Source: Saccharopolyspora hordei (GTDB lineage: Bacteria; Actinomycetota; Actinomycetes; Mycobacteriales; Pseudonocardiaceae). From it: a stretch of 64,000 nucleotides of DNA. Positions within the stretch are counted from its first letter, which is position 1. Each line of letters begins with the position of its first letter. Below, piece by piece: positions 36,482-45,360 of this stretch. Both the position numbers and the translations under genes were made by a program. Location of the stretch: assembly GCF_013410345.1 (NCBI RefSeq), contig NZ_JACCFJ010000001.1:1897001-1961000 (forward strand). Direction: 5' to 3'. The notes beneath the pieces are model-generated. The model searched no databases. It was given only the letters and a program-made list of their open reading frames with translations, and had not been told where the DNA came from.

Positions 36482-37363
36482 GTGGTGACAGCCGGCCAGT
36501 GCGAAGGTGAGTCCGGTATGCCCGCTGGGACCCCGGGCCCGCCTTCGCGTCCCTCTCGGGCCGGACGCGACCTCCGTGCCGCGATCGGTGTCGGGGTGGT
36601 GCTCGGTGCCGCGATCATCCTGTCGTTGCTGATGGTGCGCTTCGTCTTCATCGGCATCGTCGCCGCCGCGGTGGCCGTGTCCAGCGTGGAGCTGGCCAAC
36701 GCGCTCAAGCGCGGCTCGGGCACCCAGGTCTCGCTCGCCCCGGTGCTGGTGGGCGGGCAGGCCATGGTGTGGCTGTCCTGGCCGTTCGGCCTGCGCGGTG
36801 TGCTGGTCGCGTTCGCCATCACCGTGCTGGCGTGCCTGGCGTGGCGGTTCCGGCACGGCGTCGACCACTACGTGCGGGACGTGACCGCGTCCGTGTTCAC
36901 CGCGGCCTACGTCCCGCTGTTCGCGGCGTTCGCGGCAATGCTCGTGCGTCCGGAGGACGGTGCGCTGCGGGCGTTGTGCTTCATGATCGGCGTGGTCGCG
37001 TCCGACACCGGTGGTTACGCGTTCGGCGTCCTGTTCGGCAAGCACCCGATGGCACCGCGGATCAGCCCGAAGAAGTCCTGGGAGGGCTTTGGCGGGTCGA
37101 TGCTGGTCGGCGTGGTGGCCGGGGTGCTGTCGGTGACCCTGATGCTGGGCGCCGACTGGTGGAAGGGCGCGCTGTTCGGCGCCGCCCTGGTGTGCACCGC
37201 GACGTTGGGCGACCTGATGGAGTCGCTGATCAAGCGGGACCTGGGCATCAAGGACATGGGCAACCTGCTGCCCGGTCACGGCGGGCTCATGGACCGGATG
37301 GACTCCTTGCTGCCCTCGGCCGCCGCGGCGTGGATGATGCTCTTCTGGCTCGTCCCGAGCTGA
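36482..37363 (+). CDS. cdsA: Phosphatidate cytidylyltransferase
   Basis: 293 residues from GTG 36482, directly after frr; ATG 36518 is an alternative start. Makes CDP-diacylglycerol, the precursor of all phosphoglycerolipids including phosphatidylinositol. About 8 membrane helices. The family signature near the C-terminus is complete: GDLMESLIKRDLGIKD, then NLLPGHGGLMDRMDS, with the Asp-Arg metal site. The cytoplasmic N-terminal 35 residues are Pro/Arg-rich. Confidence 0.97.
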   Translation: MVTAGQCEGESGMPAGTPGPPSRPSRAGRDLRAAIGVGVVLGAAIILSLLMVRFVFIGIVAAAVAVSSVELANALKRGSGTQVSLAPVLVGGQAMVWLSWPFGLRGVLVAFAITVLACLAWRFRHGVDHYVRDVTASVFTAAYVPLFAAFAAMLVRPEDGALRALCFMIGVVASDTGGYAFGVLFGKHPMAPRISPKKSWEGFGGSMLVGVVAGVLSVTLMLGADWWKGALFGAALVCTATLGDLMESLIKRDLGIKDMGNLLPGHGGLMDRMDSLLPSAAAAWMMLFWLVPS

Positions 37364-37391
37364 TCCCCGCTCGACCAGGAGGCAGGAGACG

Positions 37392-38123
37392 GTGCTCGGA
37401 TGGCGGAAGCCGGCGCGGCCGCAGGTCACGCCGAGCCCGAACATCTGGCACTGGCCGGACCTGTTCGAGGTCGAGAACCGGGCGCAGGACGCCACCGGCG
37501 CACTGTGGCGCGCGCTGCGCGAACGCTGCGACTGGACCGGCCTGGACGTGGTCGACGTCGGGTGCGGCGATGGCTTCCACCTGCCGCTGTTCGCCGCCGA
37601 CGCGCACACCGTGATTGGCGTCGAGCCGCACCGGCCGCTGGTCGAGCGGGCCCGCCGGCGGGTGGCCGGCACGCCCGGCGTGGACGTGCGGCAGGCGCCC
37701 GCCCAGCGGCTGCCGCTGGCCGACGCCAGCGTGGACCTGGTGCACGCCCGCACGGCGTACTTCTTCGGCCCCGGCTGCGAACCCGGGCTGGCCGAGGCGG
37801 AGCGGGTGCTGCGTCCGGGCGGCACGATCGCGATCGTGGACCTGGACGCGGGCTGCCCACCGTACGGCGACTGGATGCGGGCGGACGCGCCGCAGGTCGA
37901 CCCGGTCGCCATCGAGTCGTTCTTCCAGCTCCACGACTTCGACAGCACCCCGGTGGACACGCTGTGGCGGTTCGAGGACCGGGCCTCGCTGGAGGCGGTG
38001 CTGGGCATCGAGTTCTCCGCCGAGGTCGCCGCGCGCGCGGCTCGCGAGACCCCCGGGTGCACCATCCCGGTCGGCTACCGCCTCCGCACCCGCCGCAAGC
38101 CGACCACGCTGCTGCGGCCGTGA
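37392..38123 (+). CDS. Class I SAM-dependent methyltransferase
   Basis: 243 residues from GTG 37392, with AGGAG upstream. Methyltransf_11-type Rossmann core: motif I VVDVGCGDGFHLPLF near residue 55, acidic ribose-binding VIGVEPHRPLVE, APAQRLPLADASVDLVHAR, and the post-motif VLRPGGTIAIVDLD. The substrate cannot be told. The N-terminus (SPNIWHWPDLFEVENRAQD) is typical of a small actinobacterial group of orphan methyltransferases. Its stop abuts the convergent VOC gene. Confidence 0.88.
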   Translation: MLGWRKPARPQVTPSPNIWHWPDLFEVENRAQDATGALWRALRERCDWTGLDVVDVGCGDGFHLPLFAADAHTVIGVEPHRPLVERARRRVAGTPGVDVRQAPAQRLPLADASVDLVHARTAYFFGPGCEPGLAEAERVLRPGGTIAIVDLDAGCPPYGDWMRADAPQVDPVAIESFFQLHDFDSTPVDTLWRFEDRASLEAVLGIEFSAEVAARAARETPGCTIPVGYRLRTRRKPTTLLRP

Positions 38124-38888
38124 TCACTCGCCGGTGCGCTGGGCGGTGTCGATGATGAAGAAGCTCGCGCCCACCACGTCGCGGACCAGGGCGAGGCGGC
38201 CGTGCGGGGAGTCGGTGGGCCCGCGCAGCACCTCGCCGCCGAGCTCGACCACCCGGGACAGCGCCCCGTCGGTGGTCAGGTCCGGGTTGAGCTGGAAGTA
38301 CAGGTGCCAGTGGGCGGGCACGTCCACGGGCAGCGTGAGGCCGCTCTCGAAGCGGCCGGCCGTGGGCTGGTCGTCGACGTACCAGACCGTGTAGTCGAAC
38401 GCCTCGCCCGGTTCGCCGATCTGCTCCTGGCGGTAGCCGAGCAGGTCGGCGTAGAAGGGGTCGGCCGCCGAGCCGTCGCGGGTGTGCAGCTCGGCCCAGC
38501 AGAGCGTCCCGGCGTGGTCGCGGCCGAACGTCGCGACGGGCGGCCCTTCCCGGAGGCCGATGACCGCCCCGGTGGGGTCCTCGGCGACCAGGTACACCTC
38601 GTCCGCGGACGTCTCGGTGGGCGGGACGAGCACCTTCCCGCCCAGGGCGCGGACGCGTTCCACCGCCTTGCGGACCGAACCGCACTCCAGGTACAGGGTC
38701 CAGGCGGTCGGCAGGTCGTACTCGGGCGGCAGCAGCCCGGCGACCGCGACGTCGCCCTTCAGCGCCACGTCGTAGCCGTGCCGGTGGACCCAGTGCCAGC
38801 CGAACAGGCCGGTGTAGAACTCCCGGACCTCCGCCGGCTCGTGACTGGCCAGGTCCACCCACGACGGTGCGCCCACCGGGATGGCCAT
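38124..38888 (-). CDS. VOC (glyoxalase/bleomycin-resistance) superfamily protein, two modules
   Basis: 254 residues from ATG 38888, with GGAGGAG upstream. Two paired beta-alpha-beta-beta-beta modules: residues 1-125 (PSWVDLASHEPAEVREFYTGLFGW) and 126-254 (GTLCWAELHTRDGSAADPFYADLLGY). Metal-type residues include His in ELHTRD and in AHWHLYF and Glu in GGEVL. Similar to the hydroxylase-like VOC proteins of streptomycetes. May bind or modify a small hydrophobic molecule; no specific role is proposed. Convergent with the methyltransferase. Confidence 0.85.
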   Translation of the reverse strand: MAIPVGAPSWVDLASHEPAEVREFYTGLFGWHWVHRHGYDVALKGDVAVAGLLPPEYDLPTAWTLYLECGSVRKAVERVRALGGKVLVPPTETSADEVYLVAEDPTGAVIGLREGPPVATFGRDHAGTLCWAELHTRDGSAADPFYADLLGYRQEQIGEPGEAFDYTVWYVDDQPTAGRFESGLTLPVDVPAHWHLYFQLNPDLTTDGALSRVVELGGEVLRGPTDSPHGRLALVRDVVGASFFIIDTAQRTGE

Positions 38889-39160
38889 CGCTCCTCCTCC
38901 GGCACCGCAGCGGGGCGCCCCACCGCCCCCCGCTTCTCAGGGTGACCGGCCCCACGGCGGGGGAAACACCGGCGGTGCAACGCGAGCGCGCCAGTCACCC
39001 GCCGGCGTTACCCTTCGGTGCCTTCATCGCAATGGAACGCCCCCGAATGACGCCTTGATCCTGGCGAGGCCTCGTGATCGACTAGACGTGGTCACCCAGC
39101 GTGCCTGCACGTGCGGCGTGACCTTTTCGTGCACAGCACTTCGGGGGGACAGGAGCAGCC

Positions 39161-39628
39161 ATGGCCAACCGCGCGGCGAAGCCGGTCACCGCGGGCCTGA
39201 GCCGGCTCGCGGAACTGGACCGCCGGGAGCGCGCCCGCATCCTCCGGCAGCTGTGCGAGCAGTACCCGGCCTTCCGCGCGCTGCTGAAGCAGGTGTCGGT
39301 CGCCCGCGCCGTCGCGTTCGGGTCGGGTCTGGTGCTGGCCGTCGCGGTGATGTTCCTGGTGAACGACGCGCCCGTGGTGCTGGTGTCGGCCCTGGTGTTC
39401 ACCGGGCTGGCCGGGTTCTGCTACGTCGCGGTGGCGTTGACCGACAGCCGGTTCGACCTGCTGCTCGCGGTGCTCGGCGCGCACCGGACCGACGAGCTGC
39501 ACGGGCGGTTGGTGACCGAGCAGGTCTACGGCGAGGACTCCGCCGAGCAGCCGACGCGCACCGTGGTGCCCACGAGCCCGGTCGGCCCGCGGCTCGCCGA
39601 CGGGTCAGCGCTGCACGCTGATCGATAG
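39161..39628 (+). CDS. Small two-helix membrane protein, unknown function
   Basis: 155 residues from ATG 39161, with GGACAGGAG upstream. The cytoplasmic N-terminus is basic (LAELDRRERARILRQL). Two membrane helices occupy about residues 47-95 (VAFGSGLVLAVAVMFLV and VLVSALVFTGLAGFCYV). A polar C-terminal tail of 50 residues follows. No known family was recognised. Its last 24 bases overlap the end of the convergent DtxR-type regulator gene. Separated from the VOC gene by 272 bases, in which nothing clear was found. Confidence 0.7.
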   Translation: MANRAAKPVTAGLSRLAELDRRERARILRQLCEQYPAFRALLKQVSVARAVAFGSGLVLAVAVMFLVNDAPVVLVSALVFTGLAGFCYVAVALTDSRFDLLLAVLGAHRTDELHGRLVTEQVYGEDSAEQPTRTVVPTSPVGPRLADGSALHADR

Positions 39629-40285
39629 CGCCGCGGCGATCTCGTCGCCCACGAAGTGCGTCTCCGGGGGTTCGCCGACGCGCACCACCAGCGGCCCGCC
39701 GAACGGCTTGCGCTCCACGATCTCGATGCGCGAGCCCAGCGTCATGCCGTGCTCGGTGAGGTAGCGCAGCAGCTCCGAGTCGGTGTCCCAGACGCGCGCG
39801 ATGGTGCCGATCGTGCCGGGTTCGACCTGGCCCAGCAGCTTCGTCGCCGGCTCCTCCATGCGGCCGTCCGCGGTGGGGATCGGGTCGCCGTGCGGGTCGT
39901 GGGTGGGGTCGCCGAGCTTGGCCGCGATGTGCGCGACGAGCTCGTCGGAGACCGCGTGCTCCAGCGCGTCGGCCTCCCGGTGCACCTCGTCCCAGCTGTA
40001 GTCCAGCTCCTCGACCAGGAACAGCTCGATCAGCCGGTGGCGGCGCAGCACGTCGTGGGCCAGGCGGCGGCCCTCCGGGGTCAGCTCGACGCTGCGGTAC
40101 CGGACGTGCGTGACGAGGCCGAGCTGGGCCAGTTTGTTGATCATCCCGGACACCGACGACGGGCTCAGCCCGAGGCGTTGCGTCAGGGTGGCGTTGGTGA
40201 CGGGCGCGCCTCGTTCGCTGAGCCCGTAGATCGCGCGGAGGTAGTCCTCGACGGACGGAGACGGACGCTCGGCCCTGCTCGTCAT
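39605..40285 (-). CDS. DtxR/MntR-family metal-dependent regulator
   Basis: 226 residues from ATG 40285; a longer upstream reading has no support. The N-terminal winged helix (SVEDYLRAIYGLSERGAPVTNATLTQRLGL) and dimerisation helix with metal ligands (RRHRLIELFLVEELDY, DEVHREADALEHAVSDEL) match IdeR/MntR. The C-terminal SH3-like FeoA domain reads IVERKPFGGPLVVRVG. It is last in an operon with the metal ABC transporter, so it most likely represses that operon when its metal is plentiful. Manganese is more likely than iron, given the TroA-type binding protein. Confidence 0.92.
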   Translation of the reverse strand: MTSRAERPSPSVEDYLRAIYGLSERGAPVTNATLTQRLGLSPSSVSGMINKLAQLGLVTHVRYRSVELTPEGRRLAHDVLRRHRLIELFLVEELDYSWDEVHREADALEHAVSDELVAHIAAKLGDPTHDPHGDPIPTADGRMEEPATKLLGQVEPGTIGTIARVWDTDSELLRYLTEHGMTLGSRIEIVERKPFGGPLVVRVGEPPETHFVGDEIAAALSISVQR

Positions 40286-40343
40286 GCTTTCACGATACGG
40301 GCGATCGGGGTCCGTCCAGCAGGCGGTTCGACCGAATGCCTGG

Positions 40344-41219
40344 TCAGGCGCGGACCGCGGCGCGCTCACCGGCCCGGCGGCGGGCGGCCCGGGCGAGCAG
40401 GCCCTGCTCCGGCGCCGCGAGGTGGACCAGCGCGAACACCACGGCCTGGCACACCACGATCATCCCGCCGGTCGAGGTGTCCAGGTGGAAGCTCAGGTAG
40501 GTGCCCAGGACGCTGCTGCACACCGACAGCGCGGCGGCCACCGCGAGCATCCGCGGGACGCGCTTGGTCAGCAGGAAGGCCGTGGCGCCGGGCGTGATGA
40601 GCATCGCGGTGACGAGGATGACGCCGACCGCCTGCAGCGCCACGACCACGGTCAGCGCCAGCATCGTCAGCAGCAGCGCGCTGATCCGCCGCGGGTTCAG
40701 GCCGATCGCGTGCGCGTGCGTGGGGTCGAAGGCGTAGAGCGTGAGGTCGCGGCGCTTGAGCAGCGCCACGGCGAGCACCACGGCGGCGATCACCAGCACC
40801 TGCAGGATGTCGGAGTCGGTGACGCCCAGCACGTTGCCGAACAGGATGTGGTTGAGGTCCACCTGGCTCGGGATGCGTGAGACCAGCACCAGCCCGAGCG
40901 CGAACAGGCCGGTGAACACCACGCCGATCGCGGCGTCGCCCTTCAGCCGGGTGGTGCTGCGGACGCCGGCGATGAGCCCGACGGCGAGGCTGCCGAACAG
41001 GAACGCGCCGAGGGAGAAGGGCAGCGCCAGCACGTAGGCCAGGACCACGCCGGGCAGCACGGCGTGCGAGACCGCGTCGCCGAGCAGGGACCAGCCGATC
41101 AGGGTGATCCAGCAGGACAGCACGGCGCAGACCAGGCCCGCCACCAGGCTGACCAGCAGCGCTCGCTGCATGAAGCCGAACTGCAGCGGCTCGACCAGCA
41201 GCTGCACGATGTCGTTCAC
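40344..41219 (-). CDS. Metal ABC transporter permease (ABC-3 family)
   Basis: 291 residues from GTG 41219, coupled by a GTGA overlap to the tiny frame upstream. 8-9 membrane helices, family stretches LLVSLVAGLVCAVLSCWITL, GDAVSHAVLPGVVLAYVL, GNVLGVTDSDILQVLVIAAV and the ITPGATAFLLTKRVPRML loop that contacts the ATPase. Carries Mn, Zn or Fe ions passed by the binding protein at 42090. Normal length. Confidence 0.94.
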   Translation of the reverse strand: MNDIVQLLVEPLQFGFMQRALLVSLVAGLVCAVLSCWITLIGWSLLGDAVSHAVLPGVVLAYVLALPFSLGAFLFGSLAVGLIAGVRSTTRLKGDAAIGVVFTGLFALGLVLVSRIPSQVDLNHILFGNVLGVTDSDILQVLVIAAVVLAVALLKRRDLTLYAFDPTHAHAIGLNPRRISALLLTMLALTVVVALQAVGVILVTAMLITPGATAFLLTKRVPRMLAVAAALSVCSSVLGTYLSFHLDTSTGGMIVVCQAVVFALVHLAAPEQGLLARAARRRAGERAAVRA

Positions 41220-41362
41220 GGGGTTCCCCCCAACGTCTGCTCGACCCCGGTGCGCCGCGACGTCCGTGGGGATCGGGTGCCCGAGGACAACGGGGGTTGC
41301 GTCCCCGACTCCGGTGGACGTTGCGCCGGGGTCTCGGTGCGAGGGCGTGTCGCGCTGGTCAT
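41216..41362 (-). CDS. Possible 48-residue linker ORF between ATPase and permease
   Basis: Starts with ATG 41362 inside the ATPase stop (ATGA) and ends with TGA inside the permease start (GTGA), so it is coupled on both sides. The product (MTSATRPRTETPAQRPPESG and onward) is Pro/Thr/Arg-rich and low complexity, with no known family. It may simply carry ribosomes across the 139-base gap so that the permease is translated. Real peptide function is doubtful. Confidence 0.35.
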   Translation of the reverse strand: MTSATRPRTETPAQRPPESGTQPPLSSGTRSPRTSRRTGVEQTLGGTP

Positions 41363-42093
41363 GAGGGGTCCACCGCGGTCTCCACGCCGAAGGTGCGGGC
41401 GAGGGTGTCCGGCGACAGCACCACGTCGAGCGGGCCGTGCGCGACCACCCGCTGCTGCAGCAGCACCGCCTCGTCGCACAGCGCCGGGACGCTGGCCAGG
41501 TCGTGGGTGGAGACGACCACGGTGCGGCCCTCGTCGCGCAGCCCGCGCAGCAGGCCGGTGATCATCGCCTCGGACTTCGTGTCCACCCCGGCGAAGGGCT
41601 CGTCGAGGAACAGCAGCCGCGCCTCCTGCGCGAGCCCGCGGGCGACGAACGCGCGCTTGCGCTGGCCGCCGGAGAGCGCGCCGATCGGGTTGCCGGCGAG
41701 CTCGGTGAGCCCGACCCGCTCCAGCGCCTCGCGCACCGCCGCCCGGTCCCGCGGCTTGGGGCGGCGGGTGAGGCCCAAGTGCCCGTAGCGGCCCATCATG
41801 ACCACGTCCGCCACGGTCACCGGGAAGGTCCAGTCGACGGCCTCGGACTGCGGCACGTACGCCACCAGCCCCTCCTCGCGGGCCCGCCGCTGGTCGCGGC
41901 CGAGCAGCCTGATGTCGCCGGAGTCCGGGCGGACCAGGCCCATCAGCGCTTTGAACAGCGTCGACTTGCCGGAGCCGTTCATGCCCAGCAGGCCGCAGAC
42001 CCGGCCGGGCTCGACCTCCACCGACACGTCGTCGAGCGCCAGCGTCTCGCCGTAGTGGACGGTGACGTGGTGCGCGCGGATCGCCAGGGTCAC
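41359..42093 (-). CDS. Metal ABC transporter ATP-binding protein
   Basis: 244 residues from GTG 42093, overlapping the binding-protein stop. Walker A LLGMNGSGKSTLF near residue 38, Q-loop VPQSEAVDW, signature GALSGGQRKRAFVARGL, Walker B LLFLDEPFAGVD, and switch His in VVSTHDL. VPQSEAVDWTFPVTVADVVMMG is typical of the Mn/Zn group (MntB/SitB-like). Second gene of a four-gene metal uptake operon. Confidence 0.95.
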   Translation of the reverse strand: MTLAIRAHHVTVHYGETLALDDVSVEVEPGRVCGLLGMNGSGKSTLFKALMGLVRPDSGDIRLLGRDQRRAREEGLVAYVPQSEAVDWTFPVTVADVVMMGRYGHLGLTRRPKPRDRAAVREALERVGLTELAGNPIGALSGGQRKRAFVARGLAQEARLLFLDEPFAGVDTKSEAMITGLLRGLRDEGRTVVVSTHDLASVPALCDEAVLLQQRVVAHGPLDVVLSPDTLARTFGVETAVDPS

Positions 42094-43016
42094 GAGCCAC
42101 CCCGCAGCCCGGCGACGATCGCCTCGGCGTCGTGGCGCAGCAGGTCCAGGTAGGTCGGGACCGGGCCGTCCGGCCCGGACAGCGAGTCGACGTAGAGCAC
42201 CTCGCCCAGCCGCGCGCCGGTCTCCCGGGCGACCTGCCGCTGGGCCTCGTCGTTGACGGTGGATTCGCAGAACACGGCGGGGACTCCGTTCTCCCGGACG
42301 AACTGGGTGGTGGCCCGGATCTGCTGCGGGGTGCCCTCCGCGTCGCTGTTGACCGGCCACAGGTAGGCCTCGCGCAGGCCCGCGTCGCGGGCCAGGTAGG
42401 AGAACGCGCCCTCGCAGGTGACCAGCGCCCGGTGCTCGGGCGGCAGGGACGCCAGCTCCTCGCGCAGGTGCTGGTCGATCTCGGCGAGGCGGCGCTGGTA
42501 GGCCTCGGCGTTGGCGCGGAAGGTCTCCGCGTGCGCCGGGTCGAGGCGGACGAAGGCGTCGCGGATGTTGGCGACGTAGGTCATCGCGGTGCGCGGCGAC
42601 ATCCAGGCGTGCGGGTTGGCGGCGCCCCGCTGCTCGCCGCCCCGGATCGGGACCGTCTCGACGCCGTGGGTCAGCGTCACGTGGTCGGCCTCGCTGCGCT
42701 CCACGAACTTGGCGAACCAGCGCTCCAGGCCGAGCCCGTTGTCCAGCACCAGGTCGGCCTTGGCGGCCTTGAGCATGTCGCTGGGGGTGGGCTCGTACTC
42801 GTGGATCTCGGCGCCCGGCTTGGTGAGCGACTCCACCACGACGGCGTCGCCGGCGACGTTGCGGGCCATGTCGGCGAGCACGGTGAACGTGGTGACCACC
42901 CGCTTCCGCCCGTCGTCGGGCTGGCTCACTCCGGTGCCGCAGGCCATGGTGAGCAGCAGCACCGCTGCCGCGACGAGCGCGGTGTTTCGGAGCCGTGCAG
43001 ACCTGGGTTTCGCCAC
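42090..43016 (-). CDS. Metal ABC transporter substrate-binding lipoprotein (TroA/MntA type)
   Basis: 308 residues from GTG 43016. Signal peptide with lipobox LLTMAC, so anchored outside the membrane. Cluster A-I metal-binding protein with ligands His in EIHEYEPTPSD, His in NPHAWMSP, Glu in CEGAFSYLARD and Asp in YVDSLSGPDGP. The H-H-E-D set and WPVNSDAEGTPQQI favour Mn2+ or Fe2+ rather than Zn2+, since the His-rich loop of ZnuA is missing. First gene of the operon. Its start lies in a 16-bp palindrome (43008-43023). Confidence 0.94.
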   Translation of the reverse strand: MAKPRSARLRNTALVAAAVLLLTMACGTGVSQPDDGRKRVVTTFTVLADMARNVAGDAVVVESLTKPGAEIHEYEPTPSDMLKAAKADLVLDNGLGLERWFAKFVERSEADHVTLTHGVETVPIRGGEQRGAANPHAWMSPRTAMTYVANIRDAFVRLDPAHAETFRANAEAYQRRLAEIDQHLREELASLPPEHRALVTCEGAFSYLARDAGLREAYLWPVNSDAEGTPQQIRATTQFVRENGVPAVFCESTVNDEAQRQVARETGARLGEVLYVDSLSGPDGPVPTYLDLLRHDAEAIVAGLRGGS

Positions 43017-43023
43017 GGCGAAA
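43008..43023. promoter_or_regulatory. Palindrome at the metal operon start
   Basis: TTTCGCC-AC-GGCGAAA, a perfect 7-bp inverted repeat covering the GTG of the binding-protein gene, in the 71-bp gap to divergent rlmN. Candidate operator for the DtxR-type regulator encoded by the same operon. It does not match the classic DtxR box. Confidence 0.4.
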
Positions 43024-43087
43024 ACTGTAACCGCTGCCGGTGCCCGGCACCAAGGTCGAGTGGGAGCGTGGGAGGATGGGGAGCGCT

Positions 43088-44200
43088 ATGTCTGCGACTT
43101 CCCTGCCTCTCGTCTTCGACGCCCCGCGCCGCGGCATGCCCCCGCGGCACCTCGCCGACCTCTCCGCCGACGAACGGAAGGCCGTCGTGGTCGAGCTGGG
43201 CGAGAAGCCGTTCCGCGCCAAGCAGCTGGCGCACCACTACTTCGGTCGGCTCACCGCCGACGTCGGGTCGATGACCGACATCCCGGCCGCCAGCCGCGCC
43301 AAGCTCGGCGAGCGCCTGCTGCCGCCGCTGCTCACCGAGGTGCGCAGCCTGGTCACCGACGAGGGGACGACCCGCAAGACGCTCTGGCGCGCGCACGACG
43401 GCACGCTGCTGGAGAGCGTGCTGATGCGCTACCCGGACCGCGCCACGGTCTGCATCTCCAGCCAGGCGGGCTGCGGCATGGCCTGCCCGTTCTGCGCCAC
43501 CGGACAGGGCGGGCTGCAGCGCAACCTGTCCACCGCCGAGATCGTCGACCAGGTGCGCGCGGCGGCCGCCGCGATGCGCGACGGCGAGGTCCCCGGCGGG
43601 CCGGGGCGGCTGTCCAACGTGGTGTTCATGGGCATGGGCGAGCCGCTGGCGAACTACCGGCGGGTGATCAACGCGGTGCACCGCATCTGCGACCCGGCCC
43701 CGGAGGGCCTGGGGCTGTCGCAGCGCTCGGTGACCGTCTCGACCGTGGGCCTGGTGCCGGCGATCAAGAAGATGACCGCGGAGAACCTGCACGTCACCCT
43801 GGCGGTGTCGCTGCACACGCCGGACGACGAGCTGCGCGACACCCTGGTGCCGGTGAACAACCGCTGGAAGGTGGCCGAGGTCCTGGAGGCCGCGCGCGGC
43901 TACGCCGACCACACCGGCCGCCGGGTGTCCATCGAGTACGCGCTGATCCGCGACGTCAACGACCAGCCGTGGCGCGCGGACCTGCTGGGCAAGCTGCTGC
44001 ACCGCCACCTCGGCCAGTTCGCGCACGTCAACCTGATCCCGCTGAACCCGACGCCGGGCAGCAAGTGGGACGCCAGCCCGAAGCCGGTGGAGCGCGAGTT
44101 CGTCCGCCGGGTCCGCGACGCGGGCGTGCCGTGCACGGTGCGCGACACCCGCGGCCAGGAGATCGCCGCGGCCTGCGGCCAGCTCGCCGCCGAGGGGTGA
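43088..44200 (+). CDS. rlmN: Dual-specificity rRNA/tRNA adenine-C2 methyltransferase RlmN
   Basis: 370 residues from ATG 43088, with GGGGAG upstream; an in-frame ATG at 43040 lacks a ribosome site. Radical-SAM enzyme methylating A2503 of 23S rRNA and A37 of some tRNAs. The cluster motif is [16 protein letters not shown] (CxxxCxxC). Further motifs are [45 protein letters not shown], and the catalytic Cys in [14 protein letters not shown]. Normal length. Divergent from the metal operon. Confidence 0.97.
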   Translation: MSATSLPLVFDAPRRGMPPRHLADLSADERKAVVVELGEKPFRAKQLAHHYFGRLTADVGSMTDIPAASRAKLGERLLPPLLTEVRSLVTDEGTTRKTLWRAHDGTLLESVLMRYPDRATVCISSQAGCGMACPFCATGQGGLQRNLSTAEIVDQVRAAAAAMRDGEVPGGPGRLSNVVFMGMGEPLANYRRVINAVHRICDPAPEGLGLSQRSVTVSTVGLVPAIKKMTAENLHVTLAVSLHTPDDELRDTLVPVNNRWKVAEVLEAARGYADHTGRRVSIEYALIRDVNDQPWRADLLGKLLHRHLGQFAHVNLIPLNPTPGSKWDASPKPVEREFVRRVRDAGVPCTVRDTRGQEIAAACGQLAAEG

Positions 44201-44319
44201 GCTCCGCGACGCGTGTGGCGCGCGGGGCGGTCGTGAACGCAATGAACACAATGGTGACTGCCGGGTGATCTGTGCCTCATGATCCTGCTGCTGTTGCAGG
44301 TGGGATCAGGGAGGCGACG

Positions 44320-45267
44320 ATGCCCCGCTGGAGAGCTGTCCGGAACAGGTGGACGTGGGCCGTGCTGGCCGCGGTCGGGACCGTGGTGCTGGGCGGGGTG
44401 CCCGCGCACGCGTCGACGGTGATCGACCACCCGGTGCCCACCACGGGGTGCGGCAAGCCGTCGCCGGTGGAACCGGGGACCTCGCAGACCCGCACCCTCG
44501 AGTCCGGCGGCCTGACCCGCAGCTACCGGGTGCACGTGCCGGAGCACTACCTGCCCGTCGTGCCGACCCGGGTGGTGCTGTCGTTCCACGGGCACAGGCG
44601 CACCGCGGAGTACCAGGAGGAGCTCTCCGGGTTCTCCGGCGGCGACGCCATCGCGGTCTACCCGCAGGGCGTCGTCGGCACCGACGGGGAGACCGCCTGG
44701 CAGGGCGCGCCGTACTCGGCGGACGTCGACGACGTGCTGTTCACCAGCGACCTGCTCGACGAGCTGCAGCGGGAGTTCTGCGTCGACCCCCGGCGCATCT
44801 ACGCGGCGGGCAAGTCCAACGGCGGCGGCTTCACCGGGGTGCTCGCCTGCCGGATGAGCGGGCGGATCGCCGCGTTCGCCCCGGTGTCCGGTGCGTTCTA
44901 CCCGCAGGGCGGTGAGTGCGCCCCGGACCGCCCCGCGCCGGTCCTGGACTTCCACGGCACCGCGGACGGCACGATCCCGTACGACGGCGACCCGGCCAAG
45001 GGCCTGCCGCCGGTCCCGGACTGGATGGCCGGCTGGGCCGAGCGCAACGGCTGCGCCGACGAGCCGGTGGTCCGCGACCACGGCGACGGGGTGCAGGTCA
45101 GCACCTGGCACGGCTGTGACCGGGGCAGCACGGTCGTGCACTACCGGGTCGAGGGCCTGGGCCACGACTGGCCGAGCACCCACCCGAACCCGGACTCCGA
45201 CGTGCCCGCGGTGCTCGACGCGACCCCGATCATCGAGGACTTCTTCGCCCGGCACCCGTTGCGCTGA
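44320..45267 (+). CDS. Secreted alpha/beta-hydrolase esterase (PHB-depolymerase/feruloyl-esterase type)
   Basis: 315 residues from ATG 44320, with AGGGAGG upstream. Signal peptide ends near VPAHAS, so secreted. Core: VVLSFHGHRRTAEYQ (oxyanion region), YAAGKSNGGGFTGVLAC with the nucleophile Ser in GKSNG, LDFHGTADGTIPYDG with the acid, and GLGHDWPSTHP with the His. Four Cys pairs are possible. Belongs to the LpqC/FaeC-like group that opens plant esters or short polyesters. Probably a scavenging enzyme; the exact substrate is unknown. Confidence 0.9.
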   Translation: MPRWRAVRNRWTWAVLAAVGTVVLGGVPAHASTVIDHPVPTTGCGKPSPVEPGTSQTRTLESGGLTRSYRVHVPEHYLPVVPTRVVLSFHGHRRTAEYQEELSGFSGGDAIAVYPQGVVGTDGETAWQGAPYSADVDDVLFTSDLLDELQREFCVDPRRIYAAGKSNGGGFTGVLACRMSGRIAAFAPVSGAFYPQGGECAPDRPAPVLDFHGTADGTIPYDGDPAKGLPPVPDWMAGWAERNGCADEPVVRDHGDGVQVSTWHGCDRGSTVVHYRVEGLGHDWPSTHPNPDSDVPAVLDATPIIEDFFARHPLR

Positions 45268-45360
45268 CCCGGTCCGGCTCGGCGGGCCGCCCTGCTCCGA
45301 ACAGGTGACGATCTGGTTCACTCGGGTGCTGGGACTGGCCAGACCGTCGGGAGGTGACCG

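Noticed and set aside
40286..40343. Classic DtxR/IdeR box near the metal regulator gene
   Set aside because: No TTAGGTTAG-type palindrome is present there or at 43017-43087.
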